Origin: Cryptomeria japonica
Taxonomy: Eukaryota > Streptophyta > Pinopsida > Cupressales > Cupressaceae
DNA: 60,000 nucleotides
Assembly (NCBI RefSeq): GCF_030272615.1
Contig: NC_081406.1
Span: 231,748,396 to 231,808,395 of the forward strand
Direction: 5' to 3'
Each line of letters begins with the position of its first letter. Within the stretch, counting starts at the first letter, position 1. Positions 10,513 through 20,396 of this stretch are shown piece by piece. The translations under genes and the position numbers were made by a program. Below the pieces are notes generated by a model. That model was not told the DNA's origin. It ran no database searches and worked only from the letters and a program-made list of their open reading frames with translations.

Positions 10513-12170
10513 TGATGGAACCTCCCAAGGTGGAACTTTATCTTAGTTCATGATTACATATATAATGAATAATCTCCCATGTTTAATGTCTCAAATTGAC
10601 AATATAGAGGAAAGTGTGAAAGCATATGAGACATAAGTCAAAGTACACTCCCCTTAATTTTGTATTCGAGTAACCCCAACAATTTGGCATTTTACAATTG
10701 TATTGCATCATAAATTTTATAAAATACCTTGCAAAAATTACAAACTACAAAATATTTAATTTTGCAAGTTTGTGAGGAAAAAAGAGAGGAAAAAAGGATG
10801 CATTTTACGTGATTGAATTTGATGGTGTACACATTCAGATTTTCAAACTAAACAAATCAAATTTTCCACTCTTCAAATTTATGTGAAATGACAAATACAA
10901 ATGAAAACAATGACAAATATAAATACAAATTCAAATTTCAAATGCAATTCGAATCCCTGCTCAAATACAACTCCTAGGATAATTTCTACCCAAAGGAAAA
11001 GTCAACCTTGCCTCAAAATGTAGCTCAATATCTAAGCCAAATCGATCAAATGAAGGTTCCACGTGAAGGTTGTTGAATTGTTTAAATAGATAGTGAATTC
11101 AAATTTTGAACTCTTATTTTTTTGCCCATTTGTACTCAGTCAAACTTGCCTCAAAATGCAGCTCAATATCTAAGCCAACTCAATCAAATGGAGATTCCGC
11201 ATGGATGCTATTGAATTGTTAAAATAGATAGTGAATACAAATTTTGAACTCTTATTTTTTTACTCATTTGCACTCAGTCAACCTTGCCTCAAAATGCGGC
11301 TTGATATCTAAGCCAACTTAATCAATGGAAGTTCTAGGTGGAAGCTATTGAATTGTTAAAATGGACAGTGAATTCAAATTTTGAACTCTTATTTTTTTCC
11401 ATTTATACTTAGTCAACCTTGCCTCAAAATGCAGCTTGATATCTAAGCTAACTTGATCAAATGAAGATTCCTAATGAATCGTTAAAATAAATAGTGAATT
11501 CAAATTTTGAAGTCTCTTTTTGTTTTTTTTGTTTTTTTGTTTTTTTCACTCAGATTGTCGCCCAAGTGTCGACTTCCATGCCAATCGCAAATGCCAAAAC
11601 TAGCACACTGCTTGTTGTTCCATGCCTCCTTGTTGGTTCATGCCTATCTCACAAGTCACTGGAAGTCTAGGTCACAGTTCAAAACTTGCAAGTTAAAGGG
11701 TGGAATATCAGTCCTCTTGCTAGTATGAGGACTTGAATGCACATTTGAAGGCGAATTTACCATTCATTCTACGCCAATTTTAATGTCCAAACAAAGTCGC
11801 CCAAGATTTTTCGCTAAAATAAAAGTTGACCAAGTATGTATGGAAGAAAAAAGATGAACAAATGAAGGTAGGTCAATCTAGAATGGAATACCAATCTGCT
11901 TTTGACCAGGCTAAAATAGAAGATCGAAGTGAATTTCTAATTCCAAAAAGAAGATTCAAATCCAAATGCCAGAATCCACACACCAAAATATGATGCCAAA
12001 ATTGATTCCAAATTGACCTCGCCAACCTCCACATGCCACAGTGACTTGCAGATCGTCTTGAATACAAATACAACAAAATATTACAAATGTAATACAAATT
12101 ACAACAAATGTAGGTGAACAAATTTAACTCCACTAGATGGTGTACACAGTTCTTTTCAATCTGCATTTAT
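10513..12170 (-). repeat. LTR-like repeat related to 47734-49711 (right end approximate)
   Basis: The start TGATGGA and the following 200 bp correspond in order to 47734-47940: TTCATGA.TACAT, then ATAATCTCCCATG or its equivalent, TCTCAAA, and ACA.CCCCTTA. Similarity fades beyond that, with only short shared phrases such as AATTTGATGGT. The 137-bp tandem array at 11001-11515 is found only in this copy. Confidence 0.5.
11001..11515. repeat. Four tandem units of about 137 bp
   Basis: GTCAACCTTGCCTCAAAATG (or a one-base variant) occurs at 11001, 11139, 11277 and 11412. After each come ATCTAAGC, a GATCAAATG-like stretch, TTGAATTGTT (lost in the last unit) and TTCAAATTTTGAA. Periods are 138, 138 and 135 bp. 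It is non-coding. Confidence 0.9.
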
Positions 12171-12186
12171 TAAATTAGAACAAATT

Positions 12187-12305
12187 ATATATATATATAT
12201 TTATTTATTTATTTATTTATTTTTCATATGTATATATATATGTACATGTACATATATGTATATGTGTATGTGTATGTATGTATGTATGTATGTATGTATA
12301 CACAA
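12187..12305. repeat. Compound microsatellite (TA)n, (TTTA)n, (TATG)n
   Basis: A short TA run is followed by ATTT units from about 12200. After that come ATATGTACAT phrases and at least five TATG units ending near 12300. Confidence 0.9.
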
Positions 12306-12464
12306 GTATAAAAATCATGAACCCTACTTGTAAGGAAGATCTTTTCAAGTTGTATATATCTATTTATTTCAATATATTTTTTCTAATATCTCATGTATAT
12401 GGAATAACCAAACAATCTACTAGTGACAAAGATATCTTATTTATTTCAATATATGCGGCATAGG

Positions 12465-13620
12465 TACAAATATGACAGTGAATGGAACATTGGATTTGCT
12501 GGCGATGTGTGGTATGAGGTGTAATAAATGGAAGGGGTGATAGTGTTTTGTGACATTATGGTCCTCAGTTTTTGGCATTTCGAAGAGGGATTGCAATTTC
12601 CTTTGCGAGCCCTGTTTCTTGGTTGTGTGGCAAGGGAACAATGGAATTGAATTTCTCGCTGCTCACTCTAGGCCAAATGCCTACCTTTCGAGGCCCTATT
12701 TCAAGCCATCATGTGAAGAATGTATTTAGGGTGGACGAGGAAGAATTTTGGAAGGTTGTTCATTTGATGTTTGGAGACGAATTCTTGGACACTGACTGTC
12801 GCTCGTGAACTAATTTAGACGTATCATCCTTGTTTGTGGCACTGAAGTTGATGGTGGGAAGTTCAAGGGAGGAGCTGACGCGGGTGGTATCTCTAGTTCT
12901 GAGACCAAAATGGTCGGTTGGCCTAGCGGAGTTGGTGGAACGTGCAGAGATTGGTGTGCGTTTGCGAATGGAGCAAGGGTCGTGGAGGTGCTTAGGTAGG
13001 CGAAATGATGCAGTGCAGCCTCTGGTGGTGTGGTCGACCTCTTGCTCGGTTGAAACCTAGTTGGAGGATGCAAGGAAAGGGTGGCAAGATCTGCTGGAAT
13101 TTGTGTGGAAGATGGGTCCGACGGAGTGGGCAAAACTGCGTAGCAAGCAGACCCTGGTGAAGTCGCAGGCTCCGATTAGTGAGGATGGGCGGCTGATGGT
13201 GCGACATCAAATCCCACAGAAGATTGCGAAGATCATGGAATGCGGCGAGTTGCGAGGAGGACGACTGGGAACCATGACCAGTGCTGGGATGGTGCAGTCT
13301 AATGTAGGACCCAATCATGCCATCCCCAATTTCTCCAAGGAGGAGGCCCTTGGCTAGTTCCGGTAGGATGATTTCGTGAGGAATTTTCTGTTAGTAGGCC
13401 ATTGGTTTTCTTAGTGGTTTTTCACTAATGTAAGGAATGTAACCTTAGTGTTAGGCATAGCTGGTGTTGTTTTTCTGTCTCGGGTTTCATTTTGAGTTTT
13501 GTAGGGGTGAGACCCAATATAGTCTTATGATAGTGGAAAAGCTGCAGTGAAGCTAAAGGAATGTAATTTTCTCCTTTCAATCAATACAAATATTAAACAT
13601 GTTATCAATCAAAAAAAAAA
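12465..13620 (+). mobile_element. A-tailed retroposon (LINE-derived or processed pseudogene)
   Basis: This is a conspicuously GC-richer island with sharp flanks. It ends in a 3'-end-like sequence (CTTTCAATCAATACAAATAT, then TATCAATC) and an A10 run at 13609-13620, as plant LINE or other retroposed transcripts do. Three plus-strand open stretches are 12572-12808, 12830-13060 and 13061-13357. The last two are in one frame, separated by a single TAG. Long frames are open on the minus strand too, reflecting G-rich composition. I recognise no RT, ORF1 or host domain. The left boundary is approximate, and I found no clear target-site duplication. Confidence 0.5.
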
Positions 13621-13679
13621 TAACAGAATGTTAATAATTATCGTAAGAAAAAATAACTAATAGAAAGTACTCCTCCCAC

Positions 13680-14345
13680 ATATATTGTCGATCATGCAAT
13701 ACATCCTAAATAGATCTTCCATCACTTTGTTCACTCTTTCAATTTCACCATTTATTTTCAAATGGTAGATATAGCCTATATTCAGCTAAGTTTCCAACAA
13801 TAAAAAATAAAGTTGTCCATAACCGTGAAGTCATCCATGCATCTCTATCTAAGATAACTTTCTCAAGAACTCGATGAAGTCTAAAAATTTCTTGCACAAA
13901 TTTTATTGCTAGAATCTAGGTGCTCTATTAGTGAGGTTTTTTGGAATGAAATGTGGTACTTTCATAAGTTTATCCATAACCATAAGAAATGTATTATAAA
14001 AATTTCTTTACATAGGTAAACCCTAGAAAAAGTCCATACTAGTAACTCACCATTTTCATCTTAGGAATATCATGATGGTGTAACAATTATCTTGGATGTT
14101 TATGTTCAACCTTGAATCATTGGCATTCTAGACATCTAGTTATAAAACTTGTAGTGTATGATTCATACCATTCCAAAAAAAAATTGTATGAATAACATTG
14201 TGCTCCTTATTCACACTCTTGGGTGTCTTGAATAAGGAGCACAATGTGATTCTTTCAAAATAAGATTTATCAATTCACCTTGATATGGAATATACATTCT
14301 ATATATATACCTCATTATTATATTTGGTTAGAATCCATATCCTAG
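13680..14345 (-). pseudogene. Ty3/Gypsy integrase remnant
   Basis: On the minus strand the zinc-finger part reads MYIPYQGELINLI and ESHCAPYSRHP at about 14300-14235, then CLECQ and KVEHKHPR near 14130-14090. The catalytic core follows with SMDFF.GLPM, MDKLMKVPHFIP near 13960, and GEIERVNKVMEDLFRMY near 13750-13700. Several stops and frame changes are present. It is probably the continuation of the RT/RNase H remnant at 18000-18787, with element B inserted between them. Family assignment is firm; the copy is dead. Confidence 0.85.
14195..14247. repeat. Perfect 19-bp inverted repeat inside the Gypsy integrase
   Basis: ACATTGTGCTCCTTATTCA at 14195-14213 is exactly complementary to 14229-14247, with a 15-base loop. 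The right-hand arm is the normal coding sequence of the HCAPYS part of the integrase finger. The left-hand arm replaces sequence expected between HPGV and the WNGM motif. It looks like a local template-switch copy. Confidence 0.85.
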
Positions 14346-14790
14346 GTAAGTGCACAAAGTGGAGTCCACTTAGAGTGGAAGTTTCAAACTTAGCCAATAA
14401 CACAAAAAAGTGTCAAACGAAATAGGATCCTATTATGCCTCGAGGTCCCAAGCAAAAATTTGAAATGGGATCCTATTTCATGGTGAGATCCTGAGCCTAA
14501 ATCTATGAAATGGGAAATCGTTTCCAATTTCAAAAATAAAACAAGATCTCATTTCTTTTTAAATTGTTTATTTTTTATATTGAAATGACTTAAATATCAT
14601 ATTTCAATATGTGTTTTTCCTTTCTTATGCTTTAAGTTATATTTTATGTATATATTGACAAGATGTTTGAGAGTGGTTTCAGATCTCTAGGAGTTATAAT
14701 GCAAATTCTATATTTTAGAAGATCTTATAAATTTTCATACTTAGTCAAATTTTACTAATTAGTAGGCTCTATTTGCATTTTCTTGCTTTC
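14345..14790 (+). repeat. Element B left terminal inverted repeat
   Basis: It includes GAAATGGGATCCTATTTCAT, which recurs as short sub-repeats within the arm, then a TTTGAGAGTGGTTTCAGATC stretch and AATTAGTAGGCTC near the inner edge. All of these have complements in the same reversed order in 16863-17230. Confidence 0.85.
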
Positions 14791-14889
14791 TCTATCTCAC
14801 TCTCTTTGCCTTCCTTGTGCTCTAGACTCATCTCTTTCCATATTACTCTTCCTCTATCCCCTCTCTATGTCTCTATCTTACTCTCTCCT

Positions 14890-16440
14890 CTCTCTCCCAA
14901 AATATAGACTGATCTCTCTCTATCTCTCTCTCACACATCCTTAACTCTCTACTCTTTGTCTCCTCTCTCTCCATACAACTCCCCTCACTCCCTACCTACC
15001 TATATTTCTCTTCATATACCTCTCTATCTCTCTCTACATATCTTTCTCACCCTCCCTACCAACTTATCTTTCTCTACATACATCTCTCTTCCACCCAAGA
15101 TCTCTTTCTCTTTATCTCTACCTCTCCCTCCTTTCCTCTCTTCTTTTATCTCCCCTTTATCCCCTCTCTGCCTCTCTATCTCACTCTCTCCTCTCTCTCC
15201 CAAAATCTCAACCTATCACTCTACCACTCTCTCACATCCTTAACTCATTATTTGTCTTGTCTCTCTCTACATGCCTTCTCTCACTCCCTACCTACCTATA
15301 TTTATCTACATATACCTCTCTATCTTTCTCTACAAACCTCCTCTCCCTTTCTACCAACTTATCTTTCTCTACAAACATCTCTCTTCCATTCTCTCATTTT
15401 TTCTCCCTCTCACCCTCTCTCTCACTCTTACCACCCCTCCTTTCCCTCTCTACTTTTATCTCCTCTCTATCTTCTCTCTACCTCTCTATCTCACTCTCTC
15501 CTCTCTCTCCCAAAATATAGACCTATCTCTCAACCTCTCACACACACATCCTTAACTTTCTACTCTTTGTTTCCTCTCTCTAGAAACCACCCCTCACTCC
15601 CTACCTACCTATATTTCTCTACATATACCTATCTATCTTTCTCTACATACCTTTCTCTCCCTCCCTGCCAACTTATCTTTCTCTACATATCTCTCTCACC
15701 ACCCCTCCCTCCTTCCCTCTCTACTTTTTATCTCCCTTTTATCCCCTCTCTATCTCACTCTCTCCTCACTCTCCCAAAATATAGACCTAGATCTCTCTAC
15801 CACTCTCTCACATCCTCAACTTTCTACTCTATGTCTCCTCTCTCTATCTACACACCTCCCCTCACTCACTACCTATCTATATTTCTCTACATATACCTCT
15901 ATATATCTCTCTACATACCTTATCTCCCTTCCTACCAGCTTATCTTTCTATAAATACATCTCTCTTCCATCCTCTCTTTCGTTCTCCCTCTCACCCTGAC
16001 CATCTCTCTCACTCACCACCCCTCCCTTCTTCCCTCTTTACTTTTATCTCCCCTATATCCCCTCTCTACTTCTTTATCTCTCTCTCTCAAAATATAGACC
16101 TATATTTCTACTTCTCTCTCACATACATAACTCTCTACTCTTTGTCTCCTCTCTCTCTACACAACTCCCTTCAATCCCTACCTACCTCTATTTCTCTACA
16201 TATACCTTCCTATCTCTCCTTTCCTACCAACTTATCTTTCTCTACATGCATCTCTATTCTGAACCCTCTATCTTTCTCCCTCAACCCTCTCTCTCTCTGC
16301 CTCTCCACCCCTCCCACTCTCCCCCTCTCTACCTATCCATCTCTCTCTACTTATTTATATCTCCTCTCCCTCTCTTTCTATCCATATATGTCATGCAATC
16401 ACTCTCTTTGTATCCCCTCTCACTCACTCTACCTACCTCT
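14890..16440 (+). repeat. Five-unit tandem array of about 300-bp CT-rich units
   Basis: The marker TCCCAAAATATAGACC (or a close variant) occurs near 14897, 15196, 15508, 15772 and 16083, that is every 299, 312, 264 and 311 bp. In each unit CTCACATCCTTAACT-like sequence, CCTACCTACCTATATTTCTC and ACCAACTTATCTTTCTCTAC follow in the same order. This is a higher-order repeat hidden in what looks like plain CT microsatellite. Ser/Leu/Pro/Tyr-rich open frames across it are composition artefacts. Confidence 0.85.
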
Positions 16441-16862
16441 TCCTCCCTCCATCTCTACTTTTATAAAGTGAGTGGGGAGATAGATGGATAGAGAGAGGGA
16501 GAGAAGAGATAGAAAGAAGTAGAAAGAGATGGACAAGTAGAGAGTGGGAGAGAAATAAGGAAGGAGGGATCAAGTTGTAGAGATGGAGACAGAGGGAGAG
16601 GGGGAGAGAGGGAGTGAGGGGAAAGATGGATATAAGTAAATAGAAGAGGGTGTAAGGGAAATGCATGTAGAGAAATATAGGTAGGTAGAGAGACAAAGAT
16701 AGAGAGAGGTATATCTAGAGAAATAGAGGTAGTGAGGGAGTGAGGGGAGGTATAGAGAGTGAGGAGATAAAGAGTAGATAGCTAAGAGATGTGAGAGAGA
16801 GGTAGAGAGATAGGTCTATAGCTCAAGGAAGATAAAGAGAGTGATAGAGAGAGAGGGAGAGC

Positions 16863-17290
16863 GCGATAAAATACTAATAGGAGCCTACTAATTATTGAAA
16901 TTTGACTGTCTAAAATTTTATAAAATCTAAAATCTGCATTATAACTCCTAGAGATCTAAAACCACTCTCAAACATCCTTTCACTATATACATGAAATATC
17001 TTAAAGTTTAAGAAAGGAAAAAGGCATATCAAAATATGAAAGACTTATTAAAATGTGACTTATACAAGTAAATATTATATTTCATGTATATTTAAATCAT
17101 TTTTAATAAAAATAAATAAACAATATAACAAGAAACGGGATCTTGTTTATGAAATGGAAACGAGATCCCATTTATGAAATGGGATCCTGGTTTTTTACTA
17201 AATGAGATCCTATTTCAAAAAAAGTGAATTTCGATGCTAATTTTTTCTTTGGATTTTGCTTCGAAAAAAGGCTTATGGAGTCGACCCTTA
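16863..17290 (-). repeat. Element B right terminal inverted repeat
   Basis: This is the complement of 14345-14790, with GAGCCTACTAATTATTGA at the inner edge, AACCACTCTCAAACATCC in the middle and GAAATGGGATCC near the outer part. Indels are frequent. The last 40 bp are only loosely alignable to the left end. Confidence 0.8.
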
Positions 17291-18000
17291 GCCTTGGACC
17301 TGGTTTTACCTACAACTTGAAGGCCATGCCAGTGTCTATACAAAATACTGACTTTGGACATATATTTGAAAACCTTTTTTGAATTTTTTTTTGAAAAAAT
17401 AAAAGCCCATTATAAAAGAGGGTGTCTAGTTTCCATATACATATTTTTCTAAAAAATTAGATTAAGTTTTTTATTTTTAATATAATTTCTAATGAAAGAG
17501 ATCCATCAACTTGAAATAACAAGGTTTCTTGGTTTTTTGATAACTTTTTTTTTTTATAAGTTTATTGAAAAACAAATTATATGGCATCAAACTTGAGACA
17601 ATTCTACATGATTTCAAAAAAAATAAAAATAATAAGTTTAGGTCAAGTTATGCTTGCCATACACAAGGGTTTTTCAAAATGATAATTATGCCCAATAAAA
17701 ATTAACAAAAAAATCATTTTAAAAAAAAATATCCTCATTAAAAGTGAGTGTGTTAAAAATCTTTTCCCAACAGGATTTGGAAAAGTTATTTCATTTAGGT
17801 CAAATTATGCTTTTCGTAAATGGGCATGGTATGGTCCTGAAAAAATGACTTTTAAACTCTAGGTTTTAGAAATGCCTATTGAAACTTAATGTGTCTCCTC
17901 TGGGTATTAAAATAAATTAAATATTTAGAAACCAGTCTTAAGAACTACATATTTTATATTCCTGGCTTTTTTCAAGATTTATTCTTTAAGTGCTTCAAAA
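17291..18000. other. AT-rich sequence, no gene recognised
   Basis: TTTAGGTCAAGTTATGCTT at about 17638 recurs as TTTAGGTCAAATTATGCTT at about 17795. This hints at an old internal duplication of about 160 bp. No coding motif connects it to the Gypsy remnants on either side, so it may be part of a further insertion. Confidence 0.5.
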
Positions 18001-18787
18001 AATTTAGTTCAATTGGGACAAATTCTGATAAACAGAGAAATCACTTCCACTTTTTGGAAAAAAAGTAGACTCGACTTATTGCACACACCCCACTTTAAAT
18101 CAAGAATCATGAGGCTTTTTAACATTTCACTTTTGAGTTGCTCATAAAATTCATCTCTTGGGGAATTTCTCAACACTTGTTCTTGATAATTTGGTTGAAT
18201 TGAATTCATTGTTGCAATATACTTTTGTGACTCAGTGGATCTACAACTTAATTCTCTTTCTCTTTTATAAAATTTGTATCACAACATCAAACAAAATTTT
18301 GAACCAATATCTTTAATGTGCATTGAGGTTTGCTTGAGTGAAAATGTACTTAATACCTCGATTGTTTGATTTAAGCTTGAAAAAATTTCTCATCAATATT
18401 GTCTCCATAATTGGAAGGTGTGTGATTTAAGCTAAATCTAAATCATGTGAGGCATAATTTAATTGATATGGCCATAATTTCTTAGATTCATATGCTATAG
18501 TATACCCATCTTTCATTAACACATCACCCAATCCTTCTCCTGATGCATCAATGGTGACTATAAAGTGACCTTCTAGATTTGAAACTCTAAGAATTGGGGC
18601 AAAATAGGTTTCTCTTTGAGGATATTAAAAGATTATTCACACTTTTTCATTTATTAAAATCACTTTCTTTTTCTATGAAGTGAAGTGATGGTGTTTTCAA
18701 CTTTAGAAAAGTTAAAAGAATTTTTTTTGTAATACCTAACTAATCCCATGAACCTAGGTGCTTCATGCATTTTTTGAATGTCAATCA
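18000..18787 (-). pseudogene. Ty3/Gypsy RT end, RNase H and linker remnant
   Basis: From 18787 downward on the minus strand I read IQKMHEAPRFMGLVRYYKK (RT thumb, the FMGL.GYYRRF block), then TIDASGEGLGDVLMKDGYT near 18565-18500, the RNase H core of Gypsy pol. Further on, SIQPNYQEQVL and DEFYEQLKSEM near 18200-18130 match the linker before the integrase finger in plant Gypsy elements. Frameshifts and stops are numerous. The N-terminal side is cut off sharply at 18788 by an LTR-like sequence. It is probably one element with the integrase at 13680-14345. Confidence 0.8.
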
Positions 18788-19124
18788 TGTTGGAAGTATG
18801 TGTTGATATAGTTGTAATTGATGTCAAACTTGTTGTTTTAGAATGGTCCGGAATGTTTGTGGTGTAGCATTATCTTGTTGTATTATTGGTGCAGTTGATC
18901 TATTGGTTGTTCTGAAAGTGCTTGGGTTCGAATTTTGTTGTTGTTGTTGTTGAGTATTATTGTTATCTTCATTGGATATAGTTCGAGTATCATGGTTATT
19001 ATGATTTTGTGGTCTGAAAACTTCCTTGTGTTCTTCGAGTGTTGTGGCATTGATCGTTGTTGGTTGTGAGATTTTATTTTTAACATATCCTTAGGTCTAG
19101 ATATGATGTGTGAAAGTGTGGTGG
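18788..19124 (+). repeat. LTR start fragment, family shared with 43547
   Basis: TGTTGGAAGTATGTGTTGAT and the following 100 bp (TTGATGTCAAACTTGTTGTT, then GAATGGTC) closely match 43547-43660, where the same sequence follows a polypurine tract. It ends at the insertion point of the 16-kb element at 19125. The sequence after 35171 may be its continuation. A short (GTT)n run lies near 18937-18952. Confidence 0.65.
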
Positions 19125-20351
19125 ATGAACCAAGGGAAAATCCACACAAGGGTAAATGGTTAGATTAAATCAAAATAAGCATAAAACACATAATCAAATA
19201 TACCAAAAACCATTATACCTTCATGATGATGATCTCTTGCTCCTTGGATTAGACATTCGGTGAAGTGAAGAATGCACCACTTACTCACTTGATTGGATTG
19301 GTCCTTAGGTGGATTATGGATTGCTCTCCACTACAAAACAAGGGACTGGATCAAATGATAAGTGAGGATTAGATGGATTGGTTTAGATGACGCAATATTT
19401 TTGCATTAGAATGGTATGATAGAGGATTTTCATCCTTAAATGGACAACATAAGAATATGATGGAAGTGGATGATTTGTGAGGAGATGGGACTCCAATTTA
19501 TAGATTTGTGAAGGCCAAAATGAAGGGCCAAGATTGATTTGAGAATGGAGGGTTGATATTGAAAGGAATAGTGGGAGAGGATTGAGAGGACAGTGTGTGG
19601 AGACCAAGAGATATGCCATAAAGGTATTTCTTATCTCCACACCCCTCAAAGTACATGGAGAAGAGCTCCCTAAGTACATTAGGAAGAGAAAAAGGAATAT
19701 AAAATATCCTTGAGGGAAGGGAGGAGGAATTAAAAATTACAAAATAAGAGATGTGTGGGAAGACTAAATGGAAAAAGGAATTAAAAATTCCTTGTGAAGA
19801 GGAGGCATGGGGAGATTCAAAGAATTTGAATTTCCTTGAAAGGATCAAAGTTGGTAGTCATTATGGCAAAGAGTTGACTCATCCATAATCAAGATGATTA
19901 GGGATGTGTAAATGATTAAGAGGGGATATTAGGTGGATTAATGAGAGATTAGAGAGCAAGTGGATAAGTTAGTAGGATGTGACATGAGGAGAGAGAATGA
20001 GTGGAAGAATTTAAAATTGAGGAATAATGATAATCAAGCTTCTAGAAGAATTAATTAGGCTAAGTGAGGATTAGAAGAAGTGATTTGTAGGAATCGCATG
20101 ACTTAAGTTAATTAATTGGAATTAATTAACTTAAAGGAGATTTAGAAGAATTGATGATTTTGGCAACTTTAGAAGAATAGGAGAATAATTTATTTATTTG
20201 ATAAATTAATTATTAGTATATAGTGACAAGATTAATTAAATTTAATTTAATTAATTTTGAGAGAAATGAGAATAACATAATTAAACAAATTAATTATGTA
20301 GAAAGGATAAAATAATTAAACATTTAATTTAATTAATTTTAGACGTCTGCA
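19125..20351 (-). repeat. Outer element 3' LTR
   Basis: It matches 33986-35166 along its length: ACCAAGGGAAAATCCA at one end, CTCCACACCCCTCAA in the middle and AATTAATTTTAGAC at the other end. It carries about 40 bp near 19530-19570 that is missing from the other LTR. Such differences make this an old insertion. Confidence 0.9.
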
Positions 20352-20396
20352 TTTTTCCCCTTTGATATAGCATCATAAAGTGATGTTATATCAAAG
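20352..20396 (-). other. Polypurine tract and adjoining hairpin of the outer element
   Basis: On the minus strand the purine run CAAAGGGGAAAAA ends at the LTR start. Overlapping its 5' side is an inverted repeat, CTTTGATATAGCATCA with TGATGTTATATCAAAG, arms of 16 bases with one mismatch and a short loop (about 20359-20396). Confidence 0.75.

Larger units (their letters stand above)
14345..17290. mobile_element. Element B: long inverted-repeat (foldback-like) element with CT/GA core
   Basis: Two arms of about 430-450 bp (14345-14790 and 16863-17290) are inverted copies of each other. Between them lies a pyrimidine-rich tract (to about 16460) that flips to purine-rich (16460-16862). The left end, GGTAAGTGCACAAAG, is the same end motif as element C. 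The right end is less well preserved; GTCGACTCC aligns with the left-end GTGGAGTCC. CTA lies next to the left end and TTA next to the right end, so a 3-bp TWA/YTA-like duplication is possible but not proved. No transposase or coherent protein is encoded. The element splits a Gypsy pol remnant. It behaves like a non-autonomous DNA transposon; a PIF/Harbinger link is a guess. Confidence 0.7.

Noticed and set aside
12810-13318. Pro/Ser/Thr-rich minus-strand frames as a host gene
   Set aside because: They overlap plus-strand open stretches in a G-rich retroposon with a plus-strand A tail; no domain was seen.
14956-16696. Long Ser/Leu/Pro/Tyr-rich open frames on both strands that could look like a membrane or secreted protein
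   Set aside because: They follow directly from (CT)n/(GA)n composition, are open in several frames at once and coincide with the 300-bp repeat units.
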